Source: Hyphomicrobiaceae bacterium UBA2767
Lineage (GTDB): Bacteria > Pseudomonadota > Alphaproteobacteria > Rhizobiales > Methyloligellaceae
Assembly: GCA_002352635.1 (NCBI GenBank)
Contig: DEIT01000256.1
Span: 1 to 17,550 of the forward strand
Length of the DNA stretch: 17,550 nt
Direction of reading: 5' to 3'
Shown here: positions 1 to 7,925 of the stretch, in pieces
Layout: every line of letters begins with the position of its first letter
How positions within the stretch are numbered: the first letter of the stretch is position 1
Made by a program: the position numbers and the translations under genes
Notes under the pieces: model-generated
Seen by the model: only the letters and a program-made list of their open reading frames with translations
Databases searched by the model: none
What the model was told of the DNA's origin: nothing

Positions 1-189
1 TTACTTGCCATGTGTTTTGCTCGTCGTCCTCACTGGTGACAGATGGGCGACAGTGATGAGCGAGCAAGGGCTGCACGTCAAGGCGTCAATACGGCAATCG
101 TCACGCCATTCATGCCCCAAGCGGTCACAGACCGGCAAACAACTGCCTTATCGAAAACTATCCCGTCGGCCTGATTGCGATTGTGCCTG
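1..189. other. Intergenic stretch at window edge, no supportable gene
   Basis: This stretch lies downstream of the cyclophilin gene. The minus frame ending in the TAA at 1-3 is open back to about 150 but has no ATG, no ribosome binding site and no recognisable protein features. The plus-strand frame over the same bases is cysteine- and arginine-rich without family features. I see no terminator hairpin. In related genomes a second cyclophilin or queA often follows, but neither is visible here. Confidence 0.5.
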
Positions 190-786
190 CTAGCGACTGG
201 CAGGTTCTTTCAGGACCGAATGATCCTTGACATCCGCGGCGACCGTGACCTTCAGCATTTTGTCGGGATTGCTCACTTTTCCATTTTGGCGGCGATCACC
301 CTTCTTGATGGCATCGACGCGGTCCATGCCGCGAATGACCTCACCCCAAACCGTATACTGGCCATTGAGATGCGGGGATGCCTTCAGAACTATGAAGAAC
401 TGTGAGTTCGCACTGTTTGGATCGCCAGTGCGGGCGGCTCCGATAGTGCCGCGCCGGAAAGGTTCGCTGGAAAATTCTGCCTTAAGGTCAGGGTATTTTG
501 ACCCGCCGGCCCCGGTACCCTGTGGATCACCGGTCTGCGCCATGAAGCCGTCAAGGACGCGGTGAAAGACGATGCCGTCATAGAACCCTTCACGGGCCAG
601 CTTCTTGACGCGTTTCACATGGCCGGGCGCCAGGTCGGGTCGCAGCTTGATGGCGATGCGACCGTTCTTCGTATCGATATAGAGTATATTCTCCTTATCA
701 GGTGCCGTGTTTTGGGCGTGCACCGACGCCAAAGCAAACACACTGAAAACCAGAGCGAGTGTAAGGGTTTGAAGCGTTTTCATCAT
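190..786 (-). CDS. Secreted cyclophilin-type peptidyl-prolyl cis-trans isomerase
   Basis: The 198-residue protein should catalyse cis-trans isomerisation of X-Pro bonds during folding in the periplasm. Residues 1-24 form a signal peptide ending in SVHA before Q25. The cyclophilin domain follows from about residue 33. Active-site signatures are FHRVLDGFMAQTGDP (residues 74-88, with R76, F81, M82 and Q84) and NSANSQFFIV (124-133). YTVWGEV (144-150) carries a Trp at the position linked to cyclosporin binding in eukaryotic cyclophilins; many bacterial members lack it. Two ATGs sit in tandem; the first has an AAGG about 6 bases upstream at 793-796. It lies 50 bases after coaD on the same strand, consistent with a coaD-ppi transcription unit as in many Rhizobiales. 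The family assignment is firm. Client proteins are unknown. Confidence 0.95.
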   Translation of the reverse strand: MMKTLQTLTLALVFSVFALASVHAQNTAPDKENILYIDTKNGRIAIKLRPDLAPGHVKRVKKLAREGFYDGIVFHRVLDGFMAQTGDPQGTGAGGSKYPDLKAEFSSEPFRRGTIGAARTGDPNSANSQFFIVLKASPHLNGQYTVWGEVIRGMDRVDAIKKGDRRQNGKVSNPDKMLKVTVAADVKDHSVLKEPASR

Positions 787-836
787 AATCTGCCTTAATT
801 TTTTGAATTCCTTATCAACAACAGGCGCCTGCGGCT

Positions 837-1337
837 CTACGCACTTCCGAACCGATCGGCCAGGCGCACTGCAACTGAGTCCGGGACAAACGAACTTGCG
901 TCCCCGCCCATCGACGCAATCTGGCGAACAAGTGTGCCCGCGATATGACGCACTGGCGGCGATGACGCGAGAAACACGGTCTCAATGTCCGGCGCCATGG
1001 CACCATTCATGCCCGCCATCTGCATCTCGTAATCAAAATCTCCTGAGTCGCGCAAACCACGGACAATCACATTTGCGCCAACGGCACGCGCTGCATCCAC
1101 AGTGAGCTTGTCGAAAGTTTGCACGTCGATCTCTGTACCGGTTTTTGTCGCGACTTGAGCCGCTTCGACCTCGATCATCGCAACCCGGTCCTGGATAGAG
1201 AAAAGCGGCTTCTTGCCGTGGTGCACACCGACCGCGATGATGAGCCGGTCCACGAAATTCGCCGCGCGCTGGATGATATCCATGTGACCAAGCGTCAGCG
1301 GATCGAAGCTTCCGGGATAAAAGCCTATATGAGCCAT
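837..1337 (-). CDS. coaD: Phosphopantetheine adenylyltransferase
   Basis: The 166-residue cytoplasmic enzyme transfers AMP from ATP to 4'-phosphopantetheine, giving dephospho-CoA, the fourth step of coenzyme A synthesis. The nucleotidyltransferase start YPGSFDPLTLGHMDII (residues 7-22) contains the T/HxGH element with H18. VRGLRDSGDFDYE (92-104) is the substrate-binding RGLR motif. The C-terminal IAGTLVRQIASMGGD replaces the more common ISSxxVR signature with a conservative variant. Length matches the family (about 160). The ATG is preceded by AAAGGAAGAG about 3 bases upstream. It lies 38 bases from the LysE-type gene and 50 bases from the cyclophilin gene on the same strand, so the three may be co-transcribed. 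Confidence 0.97.
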   Translation of the reverse strand: MAHIGFYPGSFDPLTLGHMDIIQRAANFVDRLIIAVGVHHGKKPLFSIQDRVAMIEVEAAQVATKTGTEIDVQTFDKLTVDAARAVGANVIVRGLRDSGDFDYEMQMAGMNGAMAPDIETVFLASSPPVRHIAGTLVRQIASMGGDASSFVPDSVAVRLADRFGSA

Positions 1338-1375
1338 GCTCTTCCTTTCAGGGTGCCGGTCTAGCGCTCAGCGGT

Positions 1376-1993
1376 TTACGCACGGCGGGCAATCGCGAGC
1401 CACATGCCGCCGCAGATCAGCAAAAGGCCGGTCGCTGTGTCGGCAAGTCGCAAACGCTGTTCGGTGATCCAGGCCCGCGCGCTGCCTGCGAGAATGGCAT
1501 AAGCGCAGTCTATCACCGCAAGGATGACCACGAAGGTGACGGCCAGAAGCCAGAGCTGGGCGGCAATGGGCGAACTCTGATTGATGAATTGCGGAAAGAA
1601 CGCGCCCAGAAAAAGCATGGTTTTGGGGTTGGAAAGCGAGACGGCAAGCCCTTGCCAGTACCAGCGGCGCTTCGGCAGATCAGGCTTTTCGAGACTTACG
1701 TCGCCATTCCAGGCCTTCCAAATGCGGCTTGCACCAAGCCAGACAAGATAAGCTGCACCCACCCAGCGGATGAGATCGAACCAGTCGGACATCAACACCA
1801 TGACCGAATTCATTCCGATGGTTGCACCCGCGGACAGAATTGCCACGCCGGAGATACCGCCGGCAACCGTCGCCAGCCCGACCTTTACGCCATGCGATGT
1901 CGCATTGGCCAAAATAAGCGAAACGCTCGGACCCGGAGTCACAGCCAGAATGAGGCTGGTCAGGACAAAGGCGAAATAAAGTTCTAACGACAT
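1376..1993 (-). CDS. LysE/RhtB-family amino-acid exporter
   Basis: The 205-residue inner-membrane protein belongs to the LysE/RhtB/ArgO superfamily, which exports amino acids such as lysine, homoserine, threonine or leucine. The N-terminal helix carries the signature TPGPSVSLI (residues about 19-27). A glycine-rich second helix follows (GLATVAGGISGVAILSAG), then YLVWLGASRIW and a hydrophilic loop. GLAVSLSNPKTMLFLGAFFPQF is the typical second-half motif, and the C-terminal helix ends in ARRA. Six hydrophobic segments and the length fit the family. The ribosome binding site is weak. Neighbouring genes give no clue to the substrate. The gene is not usual between coaD and gyrA, so it may be a local insertion. 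Confidence 0.9.
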   Translation of the reverse strand: MSLELYFAFVLTSLILAVTPGPSVSLILANATSHGVKVGLATVAGGISGVAILSAGATIGMNSVMVLMSDWFDLIRWVGAAYLVWLGASRIWKAWNGDVSLEKPDLPKRRWYWQGLAVSLSNPKTMLFLGAFFPQFINQSSPIAAQLWLLAVTFVVILAVIDCAYAILAGSARAWITEQRLRLADTATGLLLICGGMWLAIARRA

Positions 1994-2068
1994 GGTTCAG
2001 TGAAACACTTGCTGGTTAGTCTACGCTTAGATGATCGGCGCGGTCTGGCATCATGCCTCAATCAGGAT

Positions 2069-4882
2069 TCAGACGCTATCGCCATCACCGCCCTGCTCTT
2101 CGGCGTCCCCGGCATCATCCGCATCATCAATTTCCTCGTCACCGTTCTCGACGTCGTCCTCTTCCTCCGGAATGCCCTCGACATACATCACTCGCTCATC
2201 GTCAGCGGTATCAAAGACAATCACACCCTGGGTAGATCGTCCGATAATCGAGATGCCGTCCACAGGAATCCGGATGAGCTGGCCCTTGTCGGTAACCAGC
2301 ATGATCTGCCCGCCCTGCTCGATCGGGAATGACGCATTCAGCTTGCCGTTGCGCTCATTTACGGTCATGGCGATGATGCCTTTGCCGCCACGTCCCGAAA
2401 CCCGGTATTCAAAAGCGGAACTGCGCTTGCCATACCCATTCTCGGAAATCGTCAGGATAAACTCTTCCTGCGCGCCTAACTCCGCATAGCGCTCTTGCGG
2501 CAAATCCGCCGTTTCGGTTTCTTCCACGTCGCTCGGGATTTCGTCCGGTAGGTCGGCTACCTCACCATTCACTGCACGACGTATGGTGTTCGCCTGGCGT
2601 ACATATTCCATCCGTTCAGCCGGTGAGGCCTCCACATGGCGCAAAATGGCCATGGAGATGAGCTTATCGTCCTTGTCCAGCCTGATCCCACGTACGCCCG
2701 TTGAGGTTCGTCCCGAGAAGACGCGCACATCGGTAGTCGGGAAACGAATTGCCTTGCCGCCTGCGGTGGTCAGAAGCACATCGTCACCCTCGGTGCAGAT
2801 GTCTACGCGCAGGATCTGGTCGCTCTCATTGAGCTTCATGGCAATCTTGCCGTTCTGGCGCACCTCGACGAAATCGGACAGCTTATTGCGGCGGACGTTT
2901 CCGCTTTCGGTTGCAAACATCACATCGAGTGAAGCCCAGGATTCTTCGTCCTCGGGCAGCGGCATGATGGTGGTGATCCGCTCGTCGGTCTGGAGCGGAA
3001 GCAGATTGATAAGCGCCTTGCCACGGGCCTGTGGAGCCGCCACCGGCAACCGCCACACTTTCATTTTGTAGACCATGCCGCGCGAGGAGAAGAACAACAC
3101 CGGCGTATGGGTGTTGACTATGAAAATGCGTGTTACGAAATCCTCATCGCGCGTGGCCATGCCGGCGCGACCCTTGCCGCCTCGCCGCTGCGCCCGATAG
3201 GTCGAAAGCGGCACGCGCTTGATGTATCCCTTGTGTGACACGGTAACGACCATGTCCTCGCGCTGGATGAGGTCTTCATCTTCTACATCCGGGCCCGCCT
3301 CAATGATCTCTGTGCGGCGCGGCGTGCCGAACTCGTCACGGATAGAAATCAGTTCGTCTTTAACGATGGCGATGATCCGGGCGCGAGAGCGCAGGATGTC
3401 GAGATAATCCGCAATCTGTTCGCCAAGTCCTTTGAGTTCATCGCCTATCTCATCGCGTCCGAGCGCGGTCAAGCGCTGCAGTCGCAACTCGAGAATGGCG
3501 CGAGCCTGCTCGTCGGACAGACGGCACGTGCCGTCCTTCGATACTTTGTGGCGCGGGTCGGCGATAAGCTCCACCAGCGGCGCCACATCACGTGCAGGCC
3601 AATCGCGCGCAGTCAGCGCAGCGCGAGCCGACGCAGGATCGGGTGCGGAACGGATCAGTGCAATTACTTCGTCTACATTCGCGACGGCAATCGCGAGACC
3701 AACCAGGATATGAGCCCGGTCACGCGCCTTGTTCAGCAGGTGCTTGGTACGCCGGCTGACGACCATTTCGCGAAATTCAACGAAGGCCTGAATGAAATCT
3801 CTTAGATTGAGCTGTTCAGGTCGCCCTCCATTGAGAGCAACGAAATTGCAGCCAAAACTCGATTGCAGCTGCGAGAAGCGGTAGAGCTGGTTCAGCACCA
3901 CGTCGGCGACCGCGTCCCTGCGCAGTTCGATAACGACACGCATGCCATCGCGATCCGATTCATCGCGGATGTCACTGATCCCCTCGATCCGCTTGTCGCG
4001 TACAAGTTCCGCGATCTTCTCGATCATCGTGGACTTGTTCACCTGATACGGAATCTCGGTAATGATCAGCGCCTCACGGTCCCGCCTCGTCGTTTCAACC
4101 GATACGCGCCCGCGCATTACGACGGACCCCCGCCCCGTGTCATAAGCAGAGCGGATACCTGACCGCCCCAGAATAAGGCCTCCGGTGGGGAAATCAGGGC
4201 CCAGCACAATTTCGTTCAATTCGAGAATTGTGATGGCCGGATTGTCCAGATAGGCCATGCAGGCATTGATCACTTCGCCCAGATTGTGCGGCGGGATGTT
4301 GGTGGCCATTCCGACGGCGATGCCGCCAGCACCATTGACCAGAAGGTTCGGAAACTTCGCTGGCAGGACCGAGGGTTCCGATTCCGACCCGTCATAGTTT
4401 TCCTGGAAATCGACCGTGTCCTTGTCCAGATCATCCAAAAGCGAATGGGCGACCTTTTGCAGACGGCACTCTGTGTAGCGCATGGCCGCGGGAGGATCCC
4501 CGTCGACTGAGCCAAAATTGCCCTGCCCATCGATTAGCGGCAGACGCAGTGAAAAATCCTGCGCCATACGTACGAGCGCATCGTAAATCGCGGAGTCGCC
4601 GTGAGGGTGATACTTACCAATCACATCACCGACGACGCGTGCCGATTTTCGGTATGGTTTGTTCCAGTCGTAACCGTTCTCGTGCATCGAATAGAGGATA
4701 CGCCGGTGAACCGGTTTGAGACCGTCGCGCACGTCGGGCAACGCACGGCTTACGATCACGCTCATGGCGTAGTCGAGATAAGACCGCTTCATCTCCTCGG
4801 AAATGGAAATGGGCCTTATATCGGAAGGGTCCTGAGGTCCCTCGCCACCGGGCGGAGGTGGAATGTCATTGACGTCTGACAA
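2069..4882 (-). CDS. gyrA: DNA gyrase subunit A
   Basis: The 937-residue subunit breaks and rejoins DNA in the A2B2 gyrase that introduces negative supercoils. The winged-helix active site includes PAAMRYTE with catalytic Tyr136. The quinolone region reads GDSAIYD with Ser97 and Asp101, the sensitive-type residues at E. coli positions 83 and 87. The GyrA box QRRGGKG lies at 565-571, followed by the beta-pinwheel and a strongly acidic tail (last about 35 residues). A coiled-coil insertion near 413-456 is typical of alphaproteobacteria. The start is a TTG at 4880-4882: an in-frame stop lies 2 codons upstream, and the next Met (31) would cut into the conserved PISI/EEMKRSYLDYAMSV region. There is no strong ribosome binding site. 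A promoter candidate lies about 110 bases upstream. Confidence 0.98.
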   Translation of the reverse strand: MSDVNDIPPPPGGEGPQDPSDIRPISISEEMKRSYLDYAMSVIVSRALPDVRDGLKPVHRRILYSMHENGYDWNKPYRKSARVVGDVIGKYHPHGDSAIYDALVRMAQDFSLRLPLIDGQGNFGSVDGDPPAAMRYTECRLQKVAHSLLDDLDKDTVDFQENYDGSESEPSVLPAKFPNLLVNGAGGIAVGMATNIPPHNLGEVINACMAYLDNPAITILELNEIVLGPDFPTGGLILGRSGIRSAYDTGRGSVVMRGRVSVETTRRDREALIITEIPYQVNKSTMIEKIAELVRDKRIEGISDIRDESDRDGMRVVIELRRDAVADVVLNQLYRFSQLQSSFGCNFVALNGGRPEQLNLRDFIQAFVEFREMVVSRRTKHLLNKARDRAHILVGLAIAVANVDEVIALIRSAPDPASARAALTARDWPARDVAPLVELIADPRHKVSKDGTCRLSDEQARAILELRLQRLTALGRDEIGDELKGLGEQIADYLDILRSRARIIAIVKDELISIRDEFGTPRRTEIIEAGPDVEDEDLIQREDMVVTVSHKGYIKRVPLSTYRAQRRGGKGRAGMATRDEDFVTRIFIVNTHTPVLFFSSRGMVYKMKVWRLPVAAPQARGKALINLLPLQTDERITTIMPLPEDEESWASLDVMFATESGNVRRNKLSDFVEVRQNGKIAMKLNESDQILRVDICTEGDDVLLTTAGGKAIRFPTTDVRVFSGRTSTGVRGIRLDKDDKLISMAILRHVEASPAERMEYVRQANTIRRAVNGEVADLPDEIPSDVEETETADLPQERYAELGAQEEFILTISENGYGKRSSAFEYRVSGRGGKGIIAMTVNERNGKLNASFPIEQGGQIMLVTDKGQLIRIPVDGISIIGRSTQGVIVFDTADDERVMYVEGIPEEEDDVENGDEEIDDADDAGDAEEQGGDGDSV

Positions 4883-4994
4883 GGCTTAGGCCTGCGTTCT
4901 TTTCTGGTGCGAAACCGGCTTCCTGAACAGGCGATAAGCAGCACAAATGCAGCTATGCGAGGAGGCAGCGGAAACGCTTTGAGAAGTGGCATCT

Positions 4995-5024
4995 ATTATA
5001 ATCGAAACGGGCCCATAACCGCAA
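4995..5024 (-). promoter_or_regulatory. Candidate sigma70 promoter for gyrA
   Basis: On the minus strand TTGCGG (5019-5024) is followed after 18 bases by a perfect TATAAT (4995-5000). This places a start near 4988, about 105 bases before the gyrA TTG. The -10 box is consensus and the -35 matches at four of six positions. The assignment rests on these boxes and the position only. Confidence 0.55.
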
Positions 5025-5032
5025 TGTTGCGG
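5019..5032. promoter_or_regulatory. Perfect inverted repeat over the gyrA -35 box
   Basis: CCGCAA-TG-TTGCGG is a perfect 6-base inverted repeat with a 2-base centre. One arm is the candidate -35 box, so a dimeric regulator bound here would block the promoter. Gyrase genes are commonly supercoiling-controlled. The operator role is inference. Confidence 0.35.
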
Positions 5033-5116
5033 ACTAGAAAAACAGCCAGTTTCCCGCATAAACTTTTATTACAAATCAATGCACTAAAAGATTTTTGCAC
5101 ATAAGGCCACTTGTGC

Positions 5117-5500
5117 CTAACGCGGGACCTCCACACGCATCTCCGCACCGCCAAGTTCATGCACCGAATCGTGCGCTCGAACAGTCACTTCAGCAATACC
5201 GTCAGGGATACGAACACCCGCCAGCGAGCGCGTGAAAGGCTGCTCATTTTCATGTGGATGGGCGAGCGTCCGCGTACCAAGCACGGTACCGTCAGGGGCC
5301 ACGACATCCCATGCATTGGCGTAGTGTTTCCATCCCGTATCGTCATGTCGCACGGTCACGTCAAATCGGTACGTACCAGTACCTTCCTTGATGATCTTGA
5401 CGCCGACGACATCCGCCTCTCCGGCCAGGGCAGTGAGCGGCGAAAGAATTAGCCACGTGCCACAAATGAGACTGCGTGCACGAAAAGGAAACTTCATCAT
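5117..5500 (-). CDS. Small secreted protein of unknown function
   Basis: This predicted periplasmic protein has 127 residues from the ATG at 5498-5500. A signal peptide (FRARSLICGTWLILSPLTALA) precedes a mature part beginning GEADVVGV. The mature region reads as a compact beta-rich domain: TYRFDVTVRHDDTGWKHYA, then DVVAPDGTVLGTRTLAHPHE and VRIPDGIAEVTVRAHD. It has no cysteines and no evident catalytic set. I recall similar uncharacterised proteins in proteobacteria but know no function. The frame opens further at a TTG (5513-5515), but GGAGAAG overlaps that codon and sits well placed before the ATG, so the shorter form is preferred. It is transcribed towards gyrA and could contribute read-through. 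Confidence 0.75.
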   Translation of the reverse strand: MMKFPFRARSLICGTWLILSPLTALAGEADVVGVKIIKEGTGTYRFDVTVRHDDTGWKHYANAWDVVAPDGTVLGTRTLAHPHENEQPFTRSLAGVRIPDGIAEVTVRAHDSVHELGGAEMRVEVPR

Positions 5501-5594
5501 CAGACACTTCTCCAACTTGGCCGTGCAAACGGCGCGCGCATAGAAACTCTAGCATTTTCAATTGGGCGGAGAACAGGATTGTCGCCGCGGATCG

Positions 5595-5604
5595 GTAACG
5601 TTAC
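5595..5604. promoter_or_regulatory. Short perfect palindrome upstream of the DSD1-type gene
   Basis: GTAACGTTAC is a 10-base perfect palindrome 45 bases before the ATG at 5650. It lies in the short region divergent from the secreted-protein gene and could be half of an operator. A chance palindrome is possible. Confidence 0.2.
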
Positions 5605-5649
5605 GGTCTCCTCCGTTCAGACAAACCTGGAACCTCACAAAGTGTTCTC

Positions 5650-6780
5650 ATGAAACTTGATGACGCAGAGACCCCTCGCCTGTTGCTCGACACAGAGCGA
5701 CTGCAGCAAAACATCGACATGATGGCGGCGCGATGCGCGGATCTTGGCGTGACGCTCCGCCCGCACCTGAAGACACCAAAATCGCTGAAGGTCGCGGAGC
5801 AAGCGGTTCCCGACAAAGCGTCGCCTCTGACCGTCTCAACCCTGAAAGAAGCAGAGGCCTTTGCTGCCGGCGGCCACACAAACATTCTCTGTGCGGCGGC
5901 AACTGCACCAACGAAACTGGCCCATGCAGACAGAATTCAGTGCACAACGAATGCGTGGGTCATTCTCGTGACAGACAGCGTCGCGCTGGTTGAGGCGGCA
6001 GATGCAAAGGCCGGCGAACTGGGTGCCAGTTTCGATTTCCTCATCGAGGTTGATTGCGGCGAACACCGCTCAGGGGTCAAGCCTGCATCTGAAGAGCTGC
6101 TGCAGGTTGCGGAAGCGCTAAAGGCAGCATCGCATCTGCGCCTGGTCGGCGTCATGAGTCATGCCGGCCATTCCTATGCACTCGATGATCCTGAACAAAT
6201 CGCCGATCTTGCGGAGGTCGAACGCGCTGCCGCGGCGGACTCCGCCAGCATGCTGCGCGAAGCGGGATACGATTGCGAGATTGTCAGCATTGGCTCAACA
6301 CCAACCGTGCTGCATGCTCGGCATCTTGAAGGCGTTACCGAGGCCCGTGCCGGCGTCTATCTGTTTTGGGACCTCGCACAATACTCACGGAAGATGTGCC
6401 GTCTCGACGATATCGCCGTGACAGTGCTGGCCACCGTTATCGGCCACAACCGTGAAGGGAAAAGCATCATCATCGATGCCGGTGCCCTGGCCCTCTCCAA
6501 GGACATTAGCGCCAACACTTTCGCACCACACGTCCAATATGGCTTTGTGTGCGACGTGGACACGCTCGAACAATTTGATGGACTCAGTGTCAGCGAGGTA
6601 CATCAGGAGCATGGCACCGTTTTTGTGCCCGATGAGAGTTGGTTTGACAGGCTGCCGATTGGTTCGCAGGTGCGCGTGCTGCCCAATCATACCTGCATGA
6701 CATGCGCGGCCTATGATGCCTACGATGTCGTTCAGGGTGGTGAAATCGTCGAGACCTGGCCGCGCGTGAATGGCTGGTAA
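5650..6780 (+). CDS. DSD1-family PLP enzyme (D-serine dehydratase / D-threonine aldolase type)
   Basis: The 376-residue cytoplasmic enzyme has the fold-type III (alanine-racemase-like) barrel plus the D-ser_dehydrat C-terminal domain. VTLRPHLKTPKS (residues 34-45) carries the PLP-binding lysine K41. FLIEVDCGEHRSG, GVMSHAGHSYA and VSIGSTPT are further cofactor-pocket motifs. Near the end, PNHTCMTCAAYD has H347 and C349, the His-x-Cys pair that binds zinc in eukaryotic D-serine dehydratase. Bacterial D-threonine aldolases also belong to this family, so the choice between eliminating D-serine and cleaving D-threonine-like substrates stays open; the HxC pair leans to the former. The ribosome binding site is weak. 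A cation transporter gene follows 33 bases later on the same strand. Confidence 0.88.
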   Translation: MKLDDAETPRLLLDTERLQQNIDMMAARCADLGVTLRPHLKTPKSLKVAEQAVPDKASPLTVSTLKEAEAFAAGGHTNILCAAATAPTKLAHADRIQCTTNAWVILVTDSVALVEAADAKAGELGASFDFLIEVDCGEHRSGVKPASEELLQVAEALKAASHLRLVGVMSHAGHSYALDDPEQIADLAEVERAAAADSASMLREAGYDCEIVSIGSTPTVLHARHLEGVTEARAGVYLFWDLAQYSRKMCRLDDIAVTVLATVIGHNREGKSIIIDAGALALSKDISANTFAPHVQYGFVCDVDTLEQFDGLSVSEVHQEHGTVFVPDESWFDRLPIGSQVRVLPNHTCMTCAAYDAYDVVQGGEIVETWPRVNGW

Positions 6781-6813
6781 ATTGATCAAAAAGACAAGAG
6801 GCTGAGGGGGACC

Positions 6814-7779
6814 ATGGCCGCAAAGGGCTCCAAAAAGGTGATTTATGCAGCGCTCGCGGGCAACGGGCTCATCGCCATTACCAAGTTCGGGGCGGCTACG
6901 CTGACCGGGTCCTCCGCCATGTTGTCGGAAGCCATTCACTCGCTCGTTGATACAGGCAATCAGGGCCTTTTGCTCTATGGCATCAAACGCTCCAAGCGCC
7001 CGCCTGACGCCGCCCACCCATTCGGTTACGGCTCAGAGCTCTATTTCTGGGCTTTTGTCGTAGCCATCCTGATATTCGGTCTGGGCGCGGGCATATCCTT
7101 CTATGAAGGCGTGCAGAAGCTGTTGCACCCTCACCCACTCAAGGATCCCTACATCAACTACATCGTGCTGGGTCTGGCGATGATCTTCGAAGCTGCCGCC
7201 TGGTACATCGCCTACAAGGAATTCGGCAAAGTGCGCGGCAATTTCGGACTGTTCGAGGCCGTCCAGCGCTCCAAGGACCCGACCATCTTCACAGTTCTGT
7301 TTGAGGACACTGCCGCAATGCTCGGACTCATAGCGGCATTGATCGGTGTCGCTTGCGCTGACTTCCTGGATATCGCCTGGGCCGATGGCGCGGCGTCCGT
7401 CGCCATCGGCGTCATTCTTGCGGGCACCGCTGCCGTCCTCGCTTACGAGACCAAGGGGCTGCTCATTGGCGAGGCTGCAAGCCGGGAATTGACGCAAGGT
7501 GTACGCGGCATCGTCGGACGCGCAAAGGATGTGCGCCATATCAACGAGCTGCGCAGCATGCATATGGCGCCCAACGACATCCTGATGGCGCTCAGCCTCG
7601 ACTTTCATGATGAATTGAGCGCCGGTCGCGTCGAGCAGACCATTTTCAAGCTTGAAAAGGACATCAAGGGCCGCTTTCCCGATGTCAGGCGGCTCTATAT
7701 CGAGGTACAGTCAAAGGATGATCATCATCGCTCGGTCATGACGTCGCGCCGGGAGCGCCGTCGCGACCAGAAATCCTGA
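6814..7779 (+). CDS. Cation diffusion facilitator (SLC30A9-like)
   Basis: The 321-residue inner-membrane protein should export a divalent metal (Zn, Mn, Fe or Co) in exchange for protons. Helix 2 carries SEAIHSLVDTGNQ, giving the metal-site H42 and D46. The glycine-rich first helix and the AHPFGYGSELYFWAF motif before helix 3 are typical of the family. In helix 5 the usual HxxxD/DxxxD pair is replaced by FEDTAAMLG (E164, D165, A168), as in the SLC30A9-like branch. A cytoplasmic domain follows from about 235, and the end is basic (SRRERRRDQKS). GAGGGGG precedes the ATG at a good distance. The DSD1-type gene is 33 bases upstream and a 33-residue membrane ORF is 4 bases downstream. Confidence 0.93.
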   Translation: MAAKGSKKVIYAALAGNGLIAITKFGAATLTGSSAMLSEAIHSLVDTGNQGLLLYGIKRSKRPPDAAHPFGYGSELYFWAFVVAILIFGLGAGISFYEGVQKLLHPHPLKDPYINYIVLGLAMIFEAAAWYIAYKEFGKVRGNFGLFEAVQRSKDPTIFTVLFEDTAAMLGLIAALIGVACADFLDIAWADGAASVAIGVILAGTAAVLAYETKGLLIGEAASRELTQGVRGIVGRAKDVRHINELRSMHMAPNDILMALSLDFHDELSAGRVEQTIFKLEKDIKGRFPDVRRLYIEVQSKDDHHRSVMTSRRERRRDQKS

Positions 7780-7783
7780 CCCA

Positions 7784-7885
7784 ATGATGTATTACGAGTG
7801 GATCGCCGCCGCACTCGGCGTCATCGTCGTCTATATGCTGCTCGGATACGTCTGGGTGTGGTGGACCGCGCGGCGGAAGAAATGA
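7784..7885 (+). CDS. Small single-span membrane protein (33 residues)
   Basis: The ORF begins ATG ATG 4 bases after the CDF stop and ends at TGA 7883-7885. It encodes MMYYEWIAAALGVIVVYML, then LGYVWVWWTARRKK. This is one hydrophobic segment of about 22 residues rich in Trp, Tyr and Val, followed by a basic tail, so the C-terminus is predicted to stay in the cytoplasm. The tight spacing suggests translational coupling to the transporter; there is no clear Shine-Dalgarno. It could be a small accessory subunit of the transporter. It is too short for standard gene calls, so the evidence is the coherent membrane-peptide composition and position. Confidence 0.55.
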   Translation: MMYYEWIAAALGVIVVYMLLGYVWVWWTARRKK

Positions 7886-7925
7886 TGATTTGTTCTCAGA
7901 CCACAGGGATCACGGCTCGAAAACA

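Larger units (their letters stand above)
4883..5116. other. Intergenic region upstream of gyrA
   Basis: This 234-base, AT-rich gap separates gyrA from the small secreted-protein gene; both are on the minus strand. It holds the gyrA promoter candidate and the inverted repeat listed separately. The stretch 5040-5104 is especially AT-rich and could act as an upstream promoter element. No coding sequence was supported. Confidence 0.55.

Noticed and set aside
2031..2489. Plus-strand ORFs opposite the gyrA 3' end
   Set aside because: They are serine/proline-rich antisense frames of the acidic GyrA tail and pinwheel; no independent evidence.
6385..7017. 210-residue minus-strand ORF
   Set aside because: It overlaps the C-terminal third of the DSD1-type gene and the start of the CDF gene on the other strand, both firmly recognised; composition is that of a GC-rich shadow frame.
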